From Voacanga thouarsii (Eukaryota; Streptophyta; Magnoliopsida; Gentianales; Apocynaceae), in contig JANUWF010001058.1 in NCBI GenBank assembly GCA_026120185.1, positions 1-64,000 on the forward strand: a stretch of 64,000 nt of DNA, given 5' to 3'. Below, one piece after another: positions 11,990 through 23,262 of this stretch. Position numbers and translations under genes: made by a program. The notes under the pieces were generated by a model. That model had not been told where the DNA came from, made no database searches, and worked only from the letters and a program-made list of their open reading frames with translations. Numbering within the stretch: the stretch's first letter is position 1; each line of letters opens with the position of its first letter.

Positions 11990-13013
11990 TGAGATGAACT
12001 TGTGTGGGATTTTTCTTGGTGTTGTGAGTGGTTTAGTTGGTTATGTGTTCAGCTCAACTAATGGTACCAAAATAGAGATTCTTCTAGAGACAAAAAGGAG
12101 AAAATAAAATAACAACCTATCCTCTATCAAACCCTTGAAGAACTAAGCTTCAAAGACCCTCAAGAATAGTAGAAAGTTCTACTATAATCCCACCCCAATA
12201 TCCTTGAAGCAACAAAGGTAAACAAGAACAAATAGAATAGAGAAAATAGGCACCCAAGTAATGGAATTTAAACAAACCTTAGAAGAATAAAGCAACTAAG
12301 ACCCATTCAAAACCACATTAGATTATCCATCAGATTTATAGACTTATTCATAAGGAGGATTAACCCTTAAGTATGATCTTGAGCAAGATGAACAAGGAGG
12401 CTAAGGCCTCTCAAGATTCTCTCTCAAATTTGAATTAAAGTGTGTGAATTGTGTTATCCAATCACTAAAGGTTCTATTTATACCCTAACCCTAGATAAGT
12501 AATCCCTGAGGTTCTATTATAGTTTAGGGTCTTAATAGTCTTTATAAACACTTACCATTGGGGAAAAATTGAAGAAAACATAAAAAACGCAGGGTTGCCC
12601 AAGTTGTAGCCAGTGCCGGTTTGGGCACTACAGCTGGCGCCGATTGCGAACTGTCTTTGGCCGGTCGTGTGCCAGAATGAAGCGGCTGTTGGGCAGGTTA
12701 AAGCCGGCACTGGTTTGGCTGCTTAGAACTGGCGCTGGCTGTCCATTAGAAGGCCTCCTTTGGTCAAGTTTCATTCCCTTTGTTGCCGGCTTGAGATCCT
12801 GTTGGGGTCCTTCTTCGATAGTCATCAAAATGAACTTTTGGCTAGCTTCTTCAATCCTTCCAACCCTCTTCCATCCTCAAGCATGGTTTTATGAGCAATT
12901 AGAACTCATCTTGAAGCTTCTTGAACCTAGATCTTGCCATTAGTCCTTGTCCTTGCATGGTCACGCCTCCCCCTCCTTGATCTTGACTACCATGATAAAG
13001 TTGAGTCTCATCA
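11990..13013 (-). mobile_element. 5' LTR of the chromovirus
   Basis: On the minus strand it starts TGATGAGACTCAACTTTATC and ends TTCATCTCA next to the primer site, length 1024 bp. A TATA box (TATAAATAG) is at 12474-12482. GC-rich modules (CCAGTGCCGG, CTGGCGCCGAT, AGCCGGCACTGG, CTGGCGCTGGC) lie 125-260 bp upstream of it at about 12605-12745. Its upstream flank is a broken Athila LTR beginning at 13014. Confidence 0.75.
12474..12482 (-). promoter_or_regulatory. TATA box of chromovirus LTR
   Basis: Minus-strand TATAAATAG inside GGGTATAAATAGAACC, in the middle of the LTR as expected for a U3/R boundary. Confidence 0.6.
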
Positions 13014-14353
13014 ACAAGTATGCATTAATCACTTTTCTTTCATTGTTTAACCAACTCAATAAAGTGAAAAAGAAATAAAAAGAAAAAATAAATTAAATTA
13101 AAAATATATATATGTCAAGGATGGAGAATTATGTAAACTAAACTATTGTTTTGACAAACATGATCTTACGGTATTCAATCATTATCATAATTAATCATTC
13201 TCTTGATATCATGAACAATTAAGATAGATTCACTTCTTTTTCAATCCATGAAATCACTATCTTCTAGATAAATTAGGATTACTTGGTCTCGTCTCAACTA
13301 ATTCATCTAAAAGACGCATTAAATACAATTATTGATTAAATTTCCTTAGTCTTGGCAAACTTAAAACATGAAGCTAACCAATGAATCCTTAGTCTCGGCA
13401 GACAACAATTAACCCCCTTGGTCTCGGCGAGTTAACAAACAACAAATATGAAATTAATAAATTGAAACCACCATCAACCCCTTTGGTCTCAGCGAGTTAA
13501 TAGAAAGAACCAATCAATTAATCTCGTAATAAGAAGTAATTAAATAACAAGAATAACAATCAATTAATCAAAAGATCAACGAAACCCAAAATATCATGAA
13601 TACCTAAGACAATGCCAAATTACAATAAAATAATTAACACATCATTGTTCAAGTAAAAGAAAACAAAGTAAAAGAAATCACTCATAGACAAGTCTCATTC
13701 TTCTTCCTTTGTAGACCTTCTTGCACAATCCTCCGTGATTTGAGTGATTTTCTGTTATGATCCGTGAATTCTCCCATTTCTATTGTGTTTTCCCTCTATT
13801 TATAGGCTTAGAAAGTGCCTAAATTCGTTGGTGTAGGGTTTTTGGCTGATTAGAAGTAAGAAAATACTAAAACTCTGCAGATTGCCAAAAAAATACGTAC
13901 AAAAATCGAGGCACCGCCTTATCATCAGGGCATAGCTGACGGTACCTATAGCCTCACAGCTAACGCCAGTTGTGTTTTGTTTCTCCAATTGTTCGTCGAT
14001 TTTTCCTTGATTTTAGCGCAACCCTTCCAGAATGCAGCCGGCGTCACCTCTAGCCTCCCAGTCGGCGCCGATTTGGTTCTGTTCAACTCTGTTTCACTTG
14101 CTTTTTTGTTGCCTCAAAGTACATGCCAGCAGCACGTGGTCGGTGCCAGTTCCCCTATCCTAGCCAGCGCCGCCTCTACTCTATTTTGGTGACATTTTTG
14201 TCTTATTTTATCCCTAAAATCTAAAATAATGCACAAAATACCTTTCCAAGGGTAAAATCTCCAATATGAAGGAATATAACCAGTTATTGAACAAAATGTA
14301 TTAAAAATAGCCTCAAATAACTAGTAAAAATATGACTAATTTAGGCCTTATCA
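13014..14353 (-). mobile_element. Athila-like 3' LTR, inner end missing
   Basis: Minus-strand start TGATAAGGCCTAAATTAG at 14353, preceded by the purine tract AAGTGTGCGGGAA. It aligns closely with the LTR at 6039-7531, including TATA at 13796-13804 and GC-rich modules at 13915-14180. The last portion (equivalent to about 6039-6190) is missing: the chromovirus LTR begins at 13013. Position relative to the purine tract makes it a 3' LTR. Confidence 0.75.
13796..13804 (-). promoter_or_regulatory. TATA box of Athila-like LTR
   Basis: Minus-strand TATAAATAG within GCCTATAAATAGAGG, at the same place as 6977-6985. Confidence 0.6.
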
Positions 14354-14637
14354 TATTCCCGCACACTTAGCTCTTTACTTGTCCCTAAGCAAAGTATCAA
14401 AGATAGGTGGAAAAACACAAGTTTTCACAAAATCACTCAATCAATTTCAAAATAGTATCTCCAATGCTTTCTTTATTCAGGATAACAAAACACATGCTAC
14501 TACATCTTTCATAACAAATGCAAGACTTGTGTAAGTGAATAGTGACTAGTGTTGGGTATCTCATGCGTATCATATACGATGCAGCGAAAAATTAAAAATG
14601 AGATACCATCCCAGGATTCAGATATGTGTGAAAAATA

Positions 14638-14641
<4 letters not shown>

Positions 14642-14670
<29 letters not shown>
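14642..14670. repeat. (TA)n microsatellite in copia LTR
   Basis: Uninterrupted TA units. The same position of the LTR at 43777-45743 also carries a TA tract, but the LTRs at 50637 and 57321 do not. Confidence 0.95.
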
Positions 14671-14671
<1 letters not shown>

Positions 14672-15088
14672 CAAAAAAATAAAGATAACATCTTTTATCT
14701 TTCTTTGTTTGTGTGGAAAACAAAATTTTCTTTCTTCGAGTATGATAATTGTGGGGCGATCCAACAATCCTTTGGAAAAATCACCACGAGAGTTGTATGT
14801 CCAACCACTATAATCACAGTGTGTGATTATCTCTAATAGAAATCCACACAGAGGATCTCACTCAAGCACCAAAATTTTCTGTACTAGTAGAAAACAACAA
14901 TGGTGGCTGGGGTTTTTCTTCCTTGTTCTTCTTGATAAGCAAAACCAGAGAAAGAAGAATAAGAAGAAGAGTCTTGGTGTCACTATTGGAAGGAGTCACA
15001 CGAGAGAGAGAGGTTGTCTTGAGAACATAAAGATCATATTATTACTTATCTCTTGTGTGGATGGCCCAACACACATTATCTCATGTCA

Positions 15089-15168
15089 TGACACCCATTC
15101 CTTCATGTGTGTTAATAAAAAGCAGCATTGACACCCATTCCTTCATGTGTGTGTTGGTTTAAAAAAAG
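15089..15168. repeat. 40-bp tandem duplication in copia LTR
   Basis: TGACACCCATTCCTTCATGT begins at 15089 and again at 15129, with similar AAAA-rich spacer after each copy. Confidence 0.8.
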
Positions 15169-16578
15169 GCAGCAAACAAGTCATGATACACATGAAAGAA
15201 TGGTCCTCACATCTGAGAATTCCAAAATTATCTATTTGTAATTAGAACCGCTCAAGTTCACAGAATTACAAATTGGCCAACAAATTATAACTAATTATAA
15301 TTTAGCTACATCAATTCTCTTTCTTGCAATAAACCCCACTATGTTATCAAATAACATCTTGAGTACATATTCCTCTTTTGTGTGTGACCTATTAGGTTTC
15401 CCGGTCGATTGGTAGCGAACATGAATTAATCTAAACGTCTTTGAGATTAATAATCCTTAATTAATTAGAATTAATCCTATTAATTCTAATCAGGATTGGT
15501 TTATTAGTTCATAAATTAATAAACTGATATTCCCATATCATAAGCAGTTTCTTACAACACATCATGACCGCCCAAGAGTCCAAGAAGTCAAGTGCCTTGA
15601 CGTGAACCCTTTAATAACAAATTACAGTGCAATTAACTCCTTTCACCGTACAATATCTCATTCAGTCTAGAGTACAAAAGTAGTACCAACTCCCTCCAGA
15701 ATATATATTAATTTTGGCCCGAATATAATTATACTTGTACAAGGAACCTACTACTCTAGATGTGTATCAATTAGAACTGTTTCCAATGCACATACGCCTT
15801 GACTAAGGACTTCTCGAGTAGTAATTCTTACAAGTGGCCGTAAGATATTCACCCCTACTATTAGAAGTAGTGAATCCTTTATTGACCCTCTCAGCTACTT
15901 TTATTTACCTCACAATGTACCCAATATCCATCTCATAGGCAATCCTCAATCGAGCTCTAGAGATTAGAATCAAATCACAATGCTCAACAAACAAAGTACT
16001 TTGGAGATCTCAAGTCTAAGGATACTTGCTCGTTTGCTATATTGAGATTATATCACTGGCACTAAATAGTTATCCATGTGATTATCTCATAGTTAGGTCA
16101 TCTAATGAACTTGTTCCACTAACAAGCATCCATGCATTAACTTTGAGTATCTCAATACTCGCGGATATGAGAACCACCGCCTGATCAAATCAGGAAGTCT
16201 TAACACATGAGTCTTAATGCATTAATGATGTCCTATCTCATTAATACAATGACTAGGGACTATTTAAATACTAACAATATATAGTGTAGTAGGAATCTCA
16301 TATCATTATCTCTATCATGATTTCGCTAATACAGTGTTGTACTAGGGACTCTATCTAATAGTTATATTACGCAAAAGTAATCAAAAGAAATTGTAAGATA
16401 AATAATGCCTTTTTTTTGTAAAATAAAATGTGTTATATACCAGGTACAAGTGATTGCCTCTAGATCATAACTCTAACAACTAGTTGAACCATCTCAATAC
16501 TTAATAATATTATCAAACCATTGGAAAGAATTTAGTTCAAAAAGAATATGCATTCCATAAGCATACTTTTCATACACT

Positions 16579-16579
<1 letters not shown>

Positions 16580-16622
<43 letters not shown>
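16580..16622. repeat. (TG)n microsatellite
   Basis: About twenty TG units exactly where Athila homology stops. Confidence 0.95.
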
Positions 16623-16625
<3 letters not shown>

Positions 16626-17000
16626 TGTGGATGTTTAGAGTAATTACATGTTTTATTACAAATTTTAAATTTATCTATTTAAATTTTAGATTTAAATCTA
16701 AACACAGTCTAAATGTTCTTTTTTTCCTAAATAATATATATATATATATGAATAAATATATATATATATACATATGAATATATATAAATATATATATATA
16801 TATATACATATGAATATATATATATATATATATGTATATGAATATGTGTGTGCACACACACACACACACACATATATGTATAAATCATTTAATAAAAAAG
16901 ATAGTATAATTGATAGTATATAAAATTTTAAAATTATATAAATATACAAAATATTTTTTTATATTGAATAATATAGTTTTATGTTGAATATAAATATACA
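16623..17000. repeat. AT-rich stretch with (TA)n and (CA)n tracts
   Basis: Interrupted TA runs at about 16735-16760, 16765-16850 and 16872-16880 and a (CA)n run at 16853-16872. No coding sense; predicted frames only repeat I-Y or C-V. Confidence 0.85.
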
Positions 17001-17015
17001 AATTTTTGTTGTGTA

Positions 17016-17038
17016 TTCCGTGGCTATTTGCCACGGAA
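17016..17038. other. Hairpin, 9-bp stem and 5-base loop
   Basis: TTCCGTGGC-TATTT-GCCACGGAA is a perfect inverted repeat. A related half, GGATTTGCCACGGC, follows at about 17060. Short CCGTGGC/GCCACGG repeats of this sort are common in subterminal parts of plant CACTA-type elements, but no terminal CACTA is seen here. Confidence 0.6.
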
Positions 17039-17225
17039 TTATGAAATTTCCACTGTTACGGATTTGCCACGGCATTTTTTTTCTCTTTTTTTTCCAATTT
17101 ATTAATTTTTTTAAAAAAATTCATTGCTTCCACTATTTTAAATTCTTAACTTTTTATTTGAAAAAACAAAATTAAAACTTGTATAATTTCTCTTCACTCT
17201 CTCTCTTCTTCTCCAACCAGCAACC

Positions 17226-17698
17226 ACCTGCAGCCTTCCCCCCACCCGCGGTTCCCCAACCAGCAGCCACCCACCCGCTGGGCCCCACCGGCCTCCCTAC
17301 GAGCCCCCTGCCCGTCTCTGCCCCGTCGTCCCGATCACCTCACCCGGCACCCCCACCCCGCAACCCCTTCTCCCTATCCCCCACCCTTCAACCCCCTCCC
17401 GCCTCACCCCCTCCCACCGCACCCTTCCCCCCTTCTTTCGATCCCTGCCCTGCCACCCCCAGCAATGCCATCTCCCTTCCCCCCAACCCGCCTCACCCCC
17501 CTCTCCACGATCCCTTCTCCTTGTCCCCCACCCTGCGACCCCCTCTCGCCTCACCCCCCTCCTGCCGCACCCCTCCCACCTTCTGCCGATCCTCGCCCTG
17601 CCACCCCCGCAATGCCATATCCCTTCCCCCCAGCCTGCGCCCCTTCTCGCCTTACCCTCCTCCCCCCGCGACCCCTTCTCCCTGTCCCCCACCCAGCA
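17226..17698. repeat. C-rich minisatellite, about 150-bp period
   Basis: The plus strand is extremely C-rich and sharply different from its AT-rich surroundings. CCTTCTCC(C/T)T(A/G)TCCCCCACC recurs at 17363, 17510 and 17671, and TGCCACCCCC(A)GCAATGCCAT at 17451 and 17599, giving periods of 147-161 bp over roughly 2.3 copies. It lies within a proline-rich open frame, but composition alone explains the openness, so I do not call a gene. It could be a former first exon or CpG-rich promoter of a captured gene. Confidence 0.7.
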
Positions 17699-17805
17699 AA
17701 ATATCACTAAAGCACAAATTGCTATTTATGGGAGAAAACCAGCTCTCACAATATGGACACTATGTATTTTTGAGGAGCAACTTTTATTTTATTTCATTTG
17801 GGTAG

Positions 17806-18545
17806 ATATCACAGGATCAAGCAAGAAGTGATGAGTCTAGCTTGCGAATACCTTCGGGAACCATACCACCTTTGTCACAATTGAATGCCTAACTTTGTTG
17901 ATCAGTTAACAAATTTATTTTTTTAGTAAAAAAAGCCATAGATAATAGCATGAAATAAAGTGGCTCCTGAAGGTTTCTTTGTCATCACTAATTCTGTACG
18001 TTTCTACTTAAACAATTGAACTTTTAATATACTCAACTAATGATGTTATTATATTTTTGTGTTTGGGTTACTAACTTTTTTAAATACTTCATTAGAAGGA
18101 TCATTTATCTTACATTTAATTGGAATTATTAATTGTTGCCCAATCACAAGATGCAGAAATTGAATCCTACAAGTATTTAAATTTTCCTCTTTCGATTGAA
18201 GAAACTGAAATTCTTAAACTTTCTCAATATAATGGGCATTTTTTGTACCAAAAATACTTTTATAATTTTGTAAACAGATTATTAGATTGACTGTATAAAA
18301 CAATCCTACGTATTTGAAACATTAATTATTAACCAATATAGTAGTAATACGGCAAGTGAGTAGAACTGTATTTGTTTTGTTTGGTCAGGAGTAATTTACT
18401 TTCAAGGACAATGAGGGTTTTACAGTTTACAAGAAATGTTTAAGATAAAATGCAGAATGGGAGAGTGGAATAACACATGGTCAAGATAAAAGGCTTTTAT
18501 TTCCCAAACATTTTCGCTAGTCAAATTGCAAAGTTGTAAAGATTT
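17806..18545. other. Unassigned AT-rich stretch
   Basis: No recognised element or convincing exon. A short open piece at 17817-17892 and another near 18140-18290 have intron-like flanks but no recognisable product. Confidence 0.4.
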
Positions 18546-18653
18546 TCACCACACCCATGCCCACACCCCCACCCCCACCCCCACCCCCACCCACACCCCA
18601 AACTCTATGTGTGTGTGTGAGTGAGTGAGTGAGTGAGTGAGTGAGTAAGTGAG

Positions 18654-18690
<37 letters not shown>
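18546..18690. repeat. Compound microsatellite
   Basis: Consecutive tracts: CCCCCA units (about 18558-18598), TG (18606-18620), TGAG (18619-18650), then GA (18655-18686). All are purine/pyrimidine-biased. Confidence 0.9.
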
Positions 18691-18692
<2 letters not shown>

Positions 18693-18908
18693 TGAAATGC
18701 ACACATGCAATGCGTTTGAGGAATTTAGTCCAAGTTGAGAATTGTCTGCCTATTGGGAACATATGGATGAATAATATCCTGAAAAGCTTTGCTTATTCTC
18801 CTGTCAATTCATTGGGTATTAACTGAACCTTTATGCAAGTGTAAATTGATGTTGATTTTGAATTATGGTCCTTAATGCTTGTTTAACTTGTTGGGTTGAA
18901 ATGTGCAG

Positions 18909-19991
18909 GCAACATTTGGTTTAGGAGCTGTAGCTGCTTATGCTTTGTCAATGAAAGGGTTTTACATTGTTTTGGGTATTCTATCTTGCACTGTTGCTAC
19001 GGATGATAACTTATAGATTGCAAGAATTTGACTCTAATTAACTTATTAAACTTACTAGCCAAGTCCTCATACTGTATTCATGAGATTGCATTAAACTGGC
19101 ATGGGACTCAATGGAGCATGGACATTAAAGGAAATATTCACTTGCAGAATCTTCCAACATAGATTAATCATAGAATTCTAGCTTTCAAGTTGCTATTCTT
19201 CAAAGTTAGAACTTTCATATTTATATTGGCCTGCATTCTTGATGTCGCTAAAGTTTAACAATAACCAAAAAGACCTTTATTTTATCTCACTTCATAGTAT
19301 CGCAGTACCATCCATGTAATAGAACAACCGTTGGGCACTACTAGCCCTTAAAATGTTTTCTTGGTGTTATTGACATTTGTGTAGTTCAAATGGCTATCTT
19401 AGAGTTATATAGATTACTTTAACACTGACATTTGATTTTTTTTTTTTTAATATGAAGTTTCAGTTTTCTTTTAGAATTATTCCATAAGTGTTTCATTCCA
19501 TCTTTCAATCTTGCCTCTGCTACCTGCCCATTTATTGACTAGCAGGAAGTGAGTTAGGTGGTTGTGGACATTAAAATGCATCCATTCTTTCAACCCTTAC
19601 TTTCTTGCTAAAGAGCTAAAGCATTTCTGTTGTATAAATTAATTTATTATTCTTTGCAGTAGGAAGATCATCTAAATCATTATCCAAGGTAGTATTCGAA
19701 TGACCCAATTAATAAATTCTTTTTATTTCATAGCCTCCTATATTATCCTAGTGTTAATTACCATCTAGTTTCTTGTGTAACAGGTAATATCTAATATCAA
19801 GAGACAGAATGCTAGTGCTTGTGTGAAAGCCAATCTTCCAAAATAGCATCCTTCAAATCTATCCACAAGTTCGAAAGCTCCCTTTAGCAGTGGTTATTTG
19901 ATTCAAACATGCACTCTTCTATCCAGCTGCTCATAAATAATGCTGGAATCCTAGCAACAACATCTAGACTCACTGCTTAAGAATATGACCT
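18909..19991 (+). pseudogene. Short-chain dehydrogenase/reductase (SDR) fragment, two exons
   Basis: Exon 18909-18975 follows TGTGCAG and ends before GTATTC; it reads ATFGLGAVAAYALSMKGFY, matching the Rossmann-fold nucleotide-binding segment (TGATSGLG-x-AAAYAL) of plant SDR oxidoreductases with the expected S as F. Exon 19784-19991 follows GTAACAG and ends before GTAATT; it reads VISNIKRQNASACVKA, then after a frameshift the DLSS-like helix and QLLINNAGILATTSRLT, the family's NNAG motif. Stops occur before QW and after LTA. The catalytic YxxxK part is absent. SDR enzymes use NAD(P)H to reduce or oxidise small molecules; this copy cannot. It shares strand with the SAWADEE exons 1.3 kb downstream. 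Confidence 0.7.
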
Positions 19992-20362
19992 GTAATTACA
20001 TGAAAAATTCCATTCATCTCATGTGTTATGATAATTTTATGATTTAAGGAAGTTTTCTTAAATATGATGCTGATTGAAGAATGTATGTTTACTTTCTTAA
20101 CAAGCAATAAGTAAATGAAATAGATGGCAGGATTAAAAAGATAATTTGGAGTCTTCAAACAAAGTTATGTTTGGGTGTATGCATCTATTCTGCAGTAATA
20201 TTCTCTTTTTTTCCCTTTGCCTATTGTGATAAATTATGCTTGAAAATTAATAATGCAAGTTTATCAACTTTAATCAATATACTGGATTATGATCTCCTGT
20301 AATTAGATTTTTATTTTTATTTTTTTGTTCTTATATCTCCAACTAGAATGATGATGTTTCAG

Positions 20363-20462
20363 GTGATTTGCAACATGCATGTAAATGAGATTTTTGGTCT
20401 TGAGAACTGCAGATTGCATATCTTATACAGTCATCCAGACGACAGGGGCCAATTCTGGGTTG
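20363..20462 (+). other. Exon-like open segment of unknown origin
   Basis: Flanked by TTTCAG and GTAAGA, open in one frame (VICNMHVNEIFGLENC then RLHILYSHPDDRGQFWVG). I do not recognise the product. Composition and splice flanks look like a real exon lying between the SDR and SAWADEE pieces. It could be part of either captured gene, a third gene, or chance. Confidence 0.35.
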
Positions 20463-21319
20463 GTAAGACTATGCTTGCCGTGGAACAGAGTAAAATGCCA
20501 ATAGACTAGCTATAATCTATGAGAGTAGGTGCTGATTTATTTTAGGTTTGTGCCTACTTATGTTTCTAAAAAATTTGTTTTCGTATTACTATCTTTTATT
20601 CCCAGCAAAGATGTTGAGGAGAAATAGCGCAAAAGGAAAATGGATGGAAGTCTCTAGTATGAGACTATTGTTCTTCTATTTTCTTACTTAGCCCCAAAGC
20701 TATATTTGGAAATAAAAAATATACAATAGATTTGCATAGTGTGTTCTTTTTGTTAAAGGAGTTATAGTGTAGCTTTTCTTCTATCTATTGCATAATATCA
20801 TAGATAATAATATGAGTGTTTTAAGGAAACCTTTTAATTGTTGAATGGCATGGCATGGCCATTCTTTATAAGAGAAAAAATAAAAAGACTTGTAGAGTTA
20901 TTTGCAATTATCATAAGGACAACATAGAATAATTAAATAATATGTGAGAATTCCCTGAAAGGATGGTTGTTTACATGTTTTTTTTTTTTTGTCTAATCAA
21001 TTGGAGAAAGTAAATTGAATGTTGATAATTCAATTTTCTTACAATTGAATTTATCAATGTTGATATTGGATTTGCAACTTAAGCAATACTCCCCCCTTCC
21101 CAACTATAATTTTGTCTTATCAAAATGATCAGGAGTACATTTTCTCTTAATATCTATTTCAAAATTTATTCTCCTGTAACCTACTTTATTATTGTTAGCA
21201 AATAACTTCCATAGTTACAAAGATGTTTTGAAACAACACGTTCATGGAATCTAGCATTGTTTGACTACCGGGGTTTTAGTTTTTATAATTAGTTATGAAA
21301 CATTTTTCTTGCACACCAG

Positions 21320-22044
21320 GAGGTTCGTGTAAGATTTAAAGATTTTGGCAAAGATGAAGATGAGTGGGTAAATGTCAAATGGGGTGTGCACCAGCGTTCA
21401 ATTCCTTTGGGGCCCTTAGAATGTAATAAGATAAAGGTTGGGGACCTTGTCTTATGCATCAGGGTAAGCTTTCAATTCCATCATATTGAGTTTAAAAATC
21501 TTTTATTCTTTCTTTAGGACAGGCTTCTATTTTTTCTCTTATGAGATGGTCTATTTTGAAGTTGCAAGAAGGCTAAGACAGTAATGAAACGTTTTCATTT
21601 TTTGATAGATTTAGTGTGTCTAATACAAAATAAGCAATTTCAGTTGTGGTTAATGCACAGGCAGATGCAAAGTTCAGAGAATCTATTGGAAGTTACTTTG
21701 TAATTTTTAGTTGAATAATTTCTATTTCTCATATTCACCTATGGACCTTTTGGGTTTTCTTTTCAGAAGGATGAAGACTGTGAAGCATATTGGGATGTAG
21801 AAGTTGAAGAAATTGAGAGAATATCACATGATAATGAAGACTGCAAGTGTATCTTTCTTGTTCGTTACTACCACGATAGTGTTCAGGTAAACCTTAAACG
21901 TGTAATATTAGAAAACCCCACACCAAGTGGACCCTTACAATTCATTTAGTCATTTGTATCATTCACCTGAAATGCATATTGACTTCGAATTCTTATTGCT
22001 AGGATAAAGTTGAGCTAAGTAGATTCTGGTGCCGTCCAACTTAA
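21320..22044 (+). pseudogene. SAWADEE-domain protein, C-terminal three exons
   Basis: Exons 21320-21463, 21767-21886 and 22003-22044 have AG acceptors and GT donors (GTAAGC, GTAAAC), are in one phase and end at TAA. They encode 101 residues: VRFKDFGKDEDEWVNVK, then HQRSIPLGPLEC, GDLVLC, an AYWDVEVEEIERISHD segment, CKCIFLVRY and RFWCRPT. This matches the SAWADEE fold of SHH1/SHH2-type proteins, which in Arabidopsis bind histone H3 tails and recruit RNA polymerase IV for RNA-directed DNA methylation. The putative zinc ligands (HDxxxCxC) are present. No stop or frameshift is seen. The N-terminal half of the domain and any homeodomain are not found upstream, so it is 5'-truncated. CACTA subterminal repeats begin about 290 bp downstream. 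Confidence 0.75.
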
Positions 22045-22330
22045 GGGGGGTTTTCCAGGTGCTTGAGAACTTTGAAAGTAGGCTTCAAATGGAATTGTAT
22101 TTGCCTTCGATTTCATATTTTGTTTGCATTTCCTGTTATTTTGATCGAAAGATATGTGTAGCTTATCACACCTACTATAATTTTGTGAGGGAATTATATT
22201 TGCTTGGAATTTGTGGAAGGATGATGTTTATGTTTGTGGAAGGATGATGTTTGTGTTAGATTTGATGATGTTTTATGTTGGGTTTGTGGATGTGTTTTAG
22301 CTTTATTATTTTATGAATTTGTCAAATGCA

Positions 22331-23262
22331 GGTGTCTGGTTATATGTTCAAATGAACCAGAATTCTACCAAATTAAAGAAAAATTACCAACTGAAAAATC
22401 AATTGGTAATTGAATAGAATTCAATTGGTATTTCAATTGGTAATTGAAAATAATTCGATTGGTAATATATTAAATAACAGTTAGTAATTTTCAAACCAAC
22501 AATCTACCAACAAACAACTTAGTTGGTAATTTACAAACAAAAAATTACCAACAGATTTTAAATTACTAAAATAGTTAGGAAATTACCAACTGAATATTTG
22601 GTTGGTAAAGAAAGAAAACTACCAATGGAAAAAAAAATAGCAATTGAACAACTCGGTTAGTAATTTACCAACAAAAAATTACCAATAGATTTTAAATAAC
22701 TAAAATTGTTGGAAAATTACCAACCGAAAGTCAGTTGGTAATTACCTACACATATATCGGTTGGTAGCAACATGTCTCAATTGGTAAATTAGTAAATTAC
22801 AATCTTATATTTAATACAAATTTACCAACCAAAAATTATAAATTTACAAACTATATTTTTGGTTGATAATTACCAACTGCAACAATTGGTTGGCAACATA
22901 AATGTTTGTTGGTAATTACCAACCGAAATAATCAACTCAAATGCCAAACTTAATGCCAAATTTCCAATCGAAGATTTTACATTACCAACCGAGTTTCGGT
23001 TAGTAATTACCAACCGAAATAGTCAACTCAAATGCCAAATTTAATGCCAAATTTCCAACCGACGATTTTACAGTACCAACCGAAATGCAGTTAGTAATTA
23101 CCAACCGACTCCGAAAAATTTTGGTTGGCAAATTTACAAGCTAAGGTTTTTGCATGCGACACCATTCGATTGGTAATCAGTTGGTAAATCATGATTACCG
23201 ACCGAATTTTCCTAATTACCAACCAATTTTGTCAGTTGGTAAATCACTTTTTTCTAGTAGTG
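22331..23262. mobile_element. CACTA-type DNA transposon, right terminal region
   Basis: The right end, read inward on the minus strand, is CACTACTAGAAAAAAGTGA, the classic CACTA-superfamily terminus. Inside it, short motifs (TTGGTAATT, ACCAACCGAAA and complements) recur dozens of times in both orientations over about 900 bp, as expected of subterminal transposase-binding repeats. The flank after 23262 is copia RNase H. The three bases after the end are ATA. The matching left end was not found within the window, so the element is truncated or its left end has decayed. No transposase is visible. Confidence 0.8.

Larger units (their letters stand above)
14550..16478 (-). mobile_element. Solo copia LTR with perfect 5-bp target duplication
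   Basis: On the plus strand it starts TGTTGGGTATCTCATGCG and ends AGAGGC-complement then AACTCTAACA; on the minus strand it starts TGTTAGAGTTATGATCTAGAGG. It is 1929 bp and flanked by ACTAG at 14545-14549 and 16479-16483. The interrupted Athila sequence resumes in register. There is no primer site, polypurine tract or coding sequence next to it, so this is a solo LTR left by recombination between the two LTRs of a complete element. Contains a (TA)n tract (14642-14670) and a 40-bp tandem duplication. Confidence 0.92.
14354..16580 (-). mobile_element. Athila-like 3' internal region, split by a solo LTR
   Basis: The pieces 14354-14549 and 16479-16580 together match 2850-3125 of the first Athila-like copy, for example GCAAGACTTGTGTAAGTG and, after the interruption, AACCATTGGAAAGAATTTAG and GAATATGCATTCCATA. 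The match ends at the (TG)n tract at 16580. Non-coding. Confidence 0.75.

Noticed and set aside
11634..12107. 157-codon plus-strand frame
   Set aside because: Crosses the chromovirus leader, primer site and LTR end, so it is not a gene.
16586..16949. Overlapping frames rich in CVCV and IYIY
   Set aside because: Translations of TG and TA microsatellites.
17179..17805. 208-codon proline-rich open frame
   Set aside because: Openness follows from the C-rich tandem repeat, which is also open in another plus-strand frame and on the minus strand; no domain.
19336..19344. CACTACTAG as a possible left CACTA terminus
   Set aside because: Similarity to the right end stops after nine bases, no subterminal repeats follow, and flanking GGG does not match ATA.
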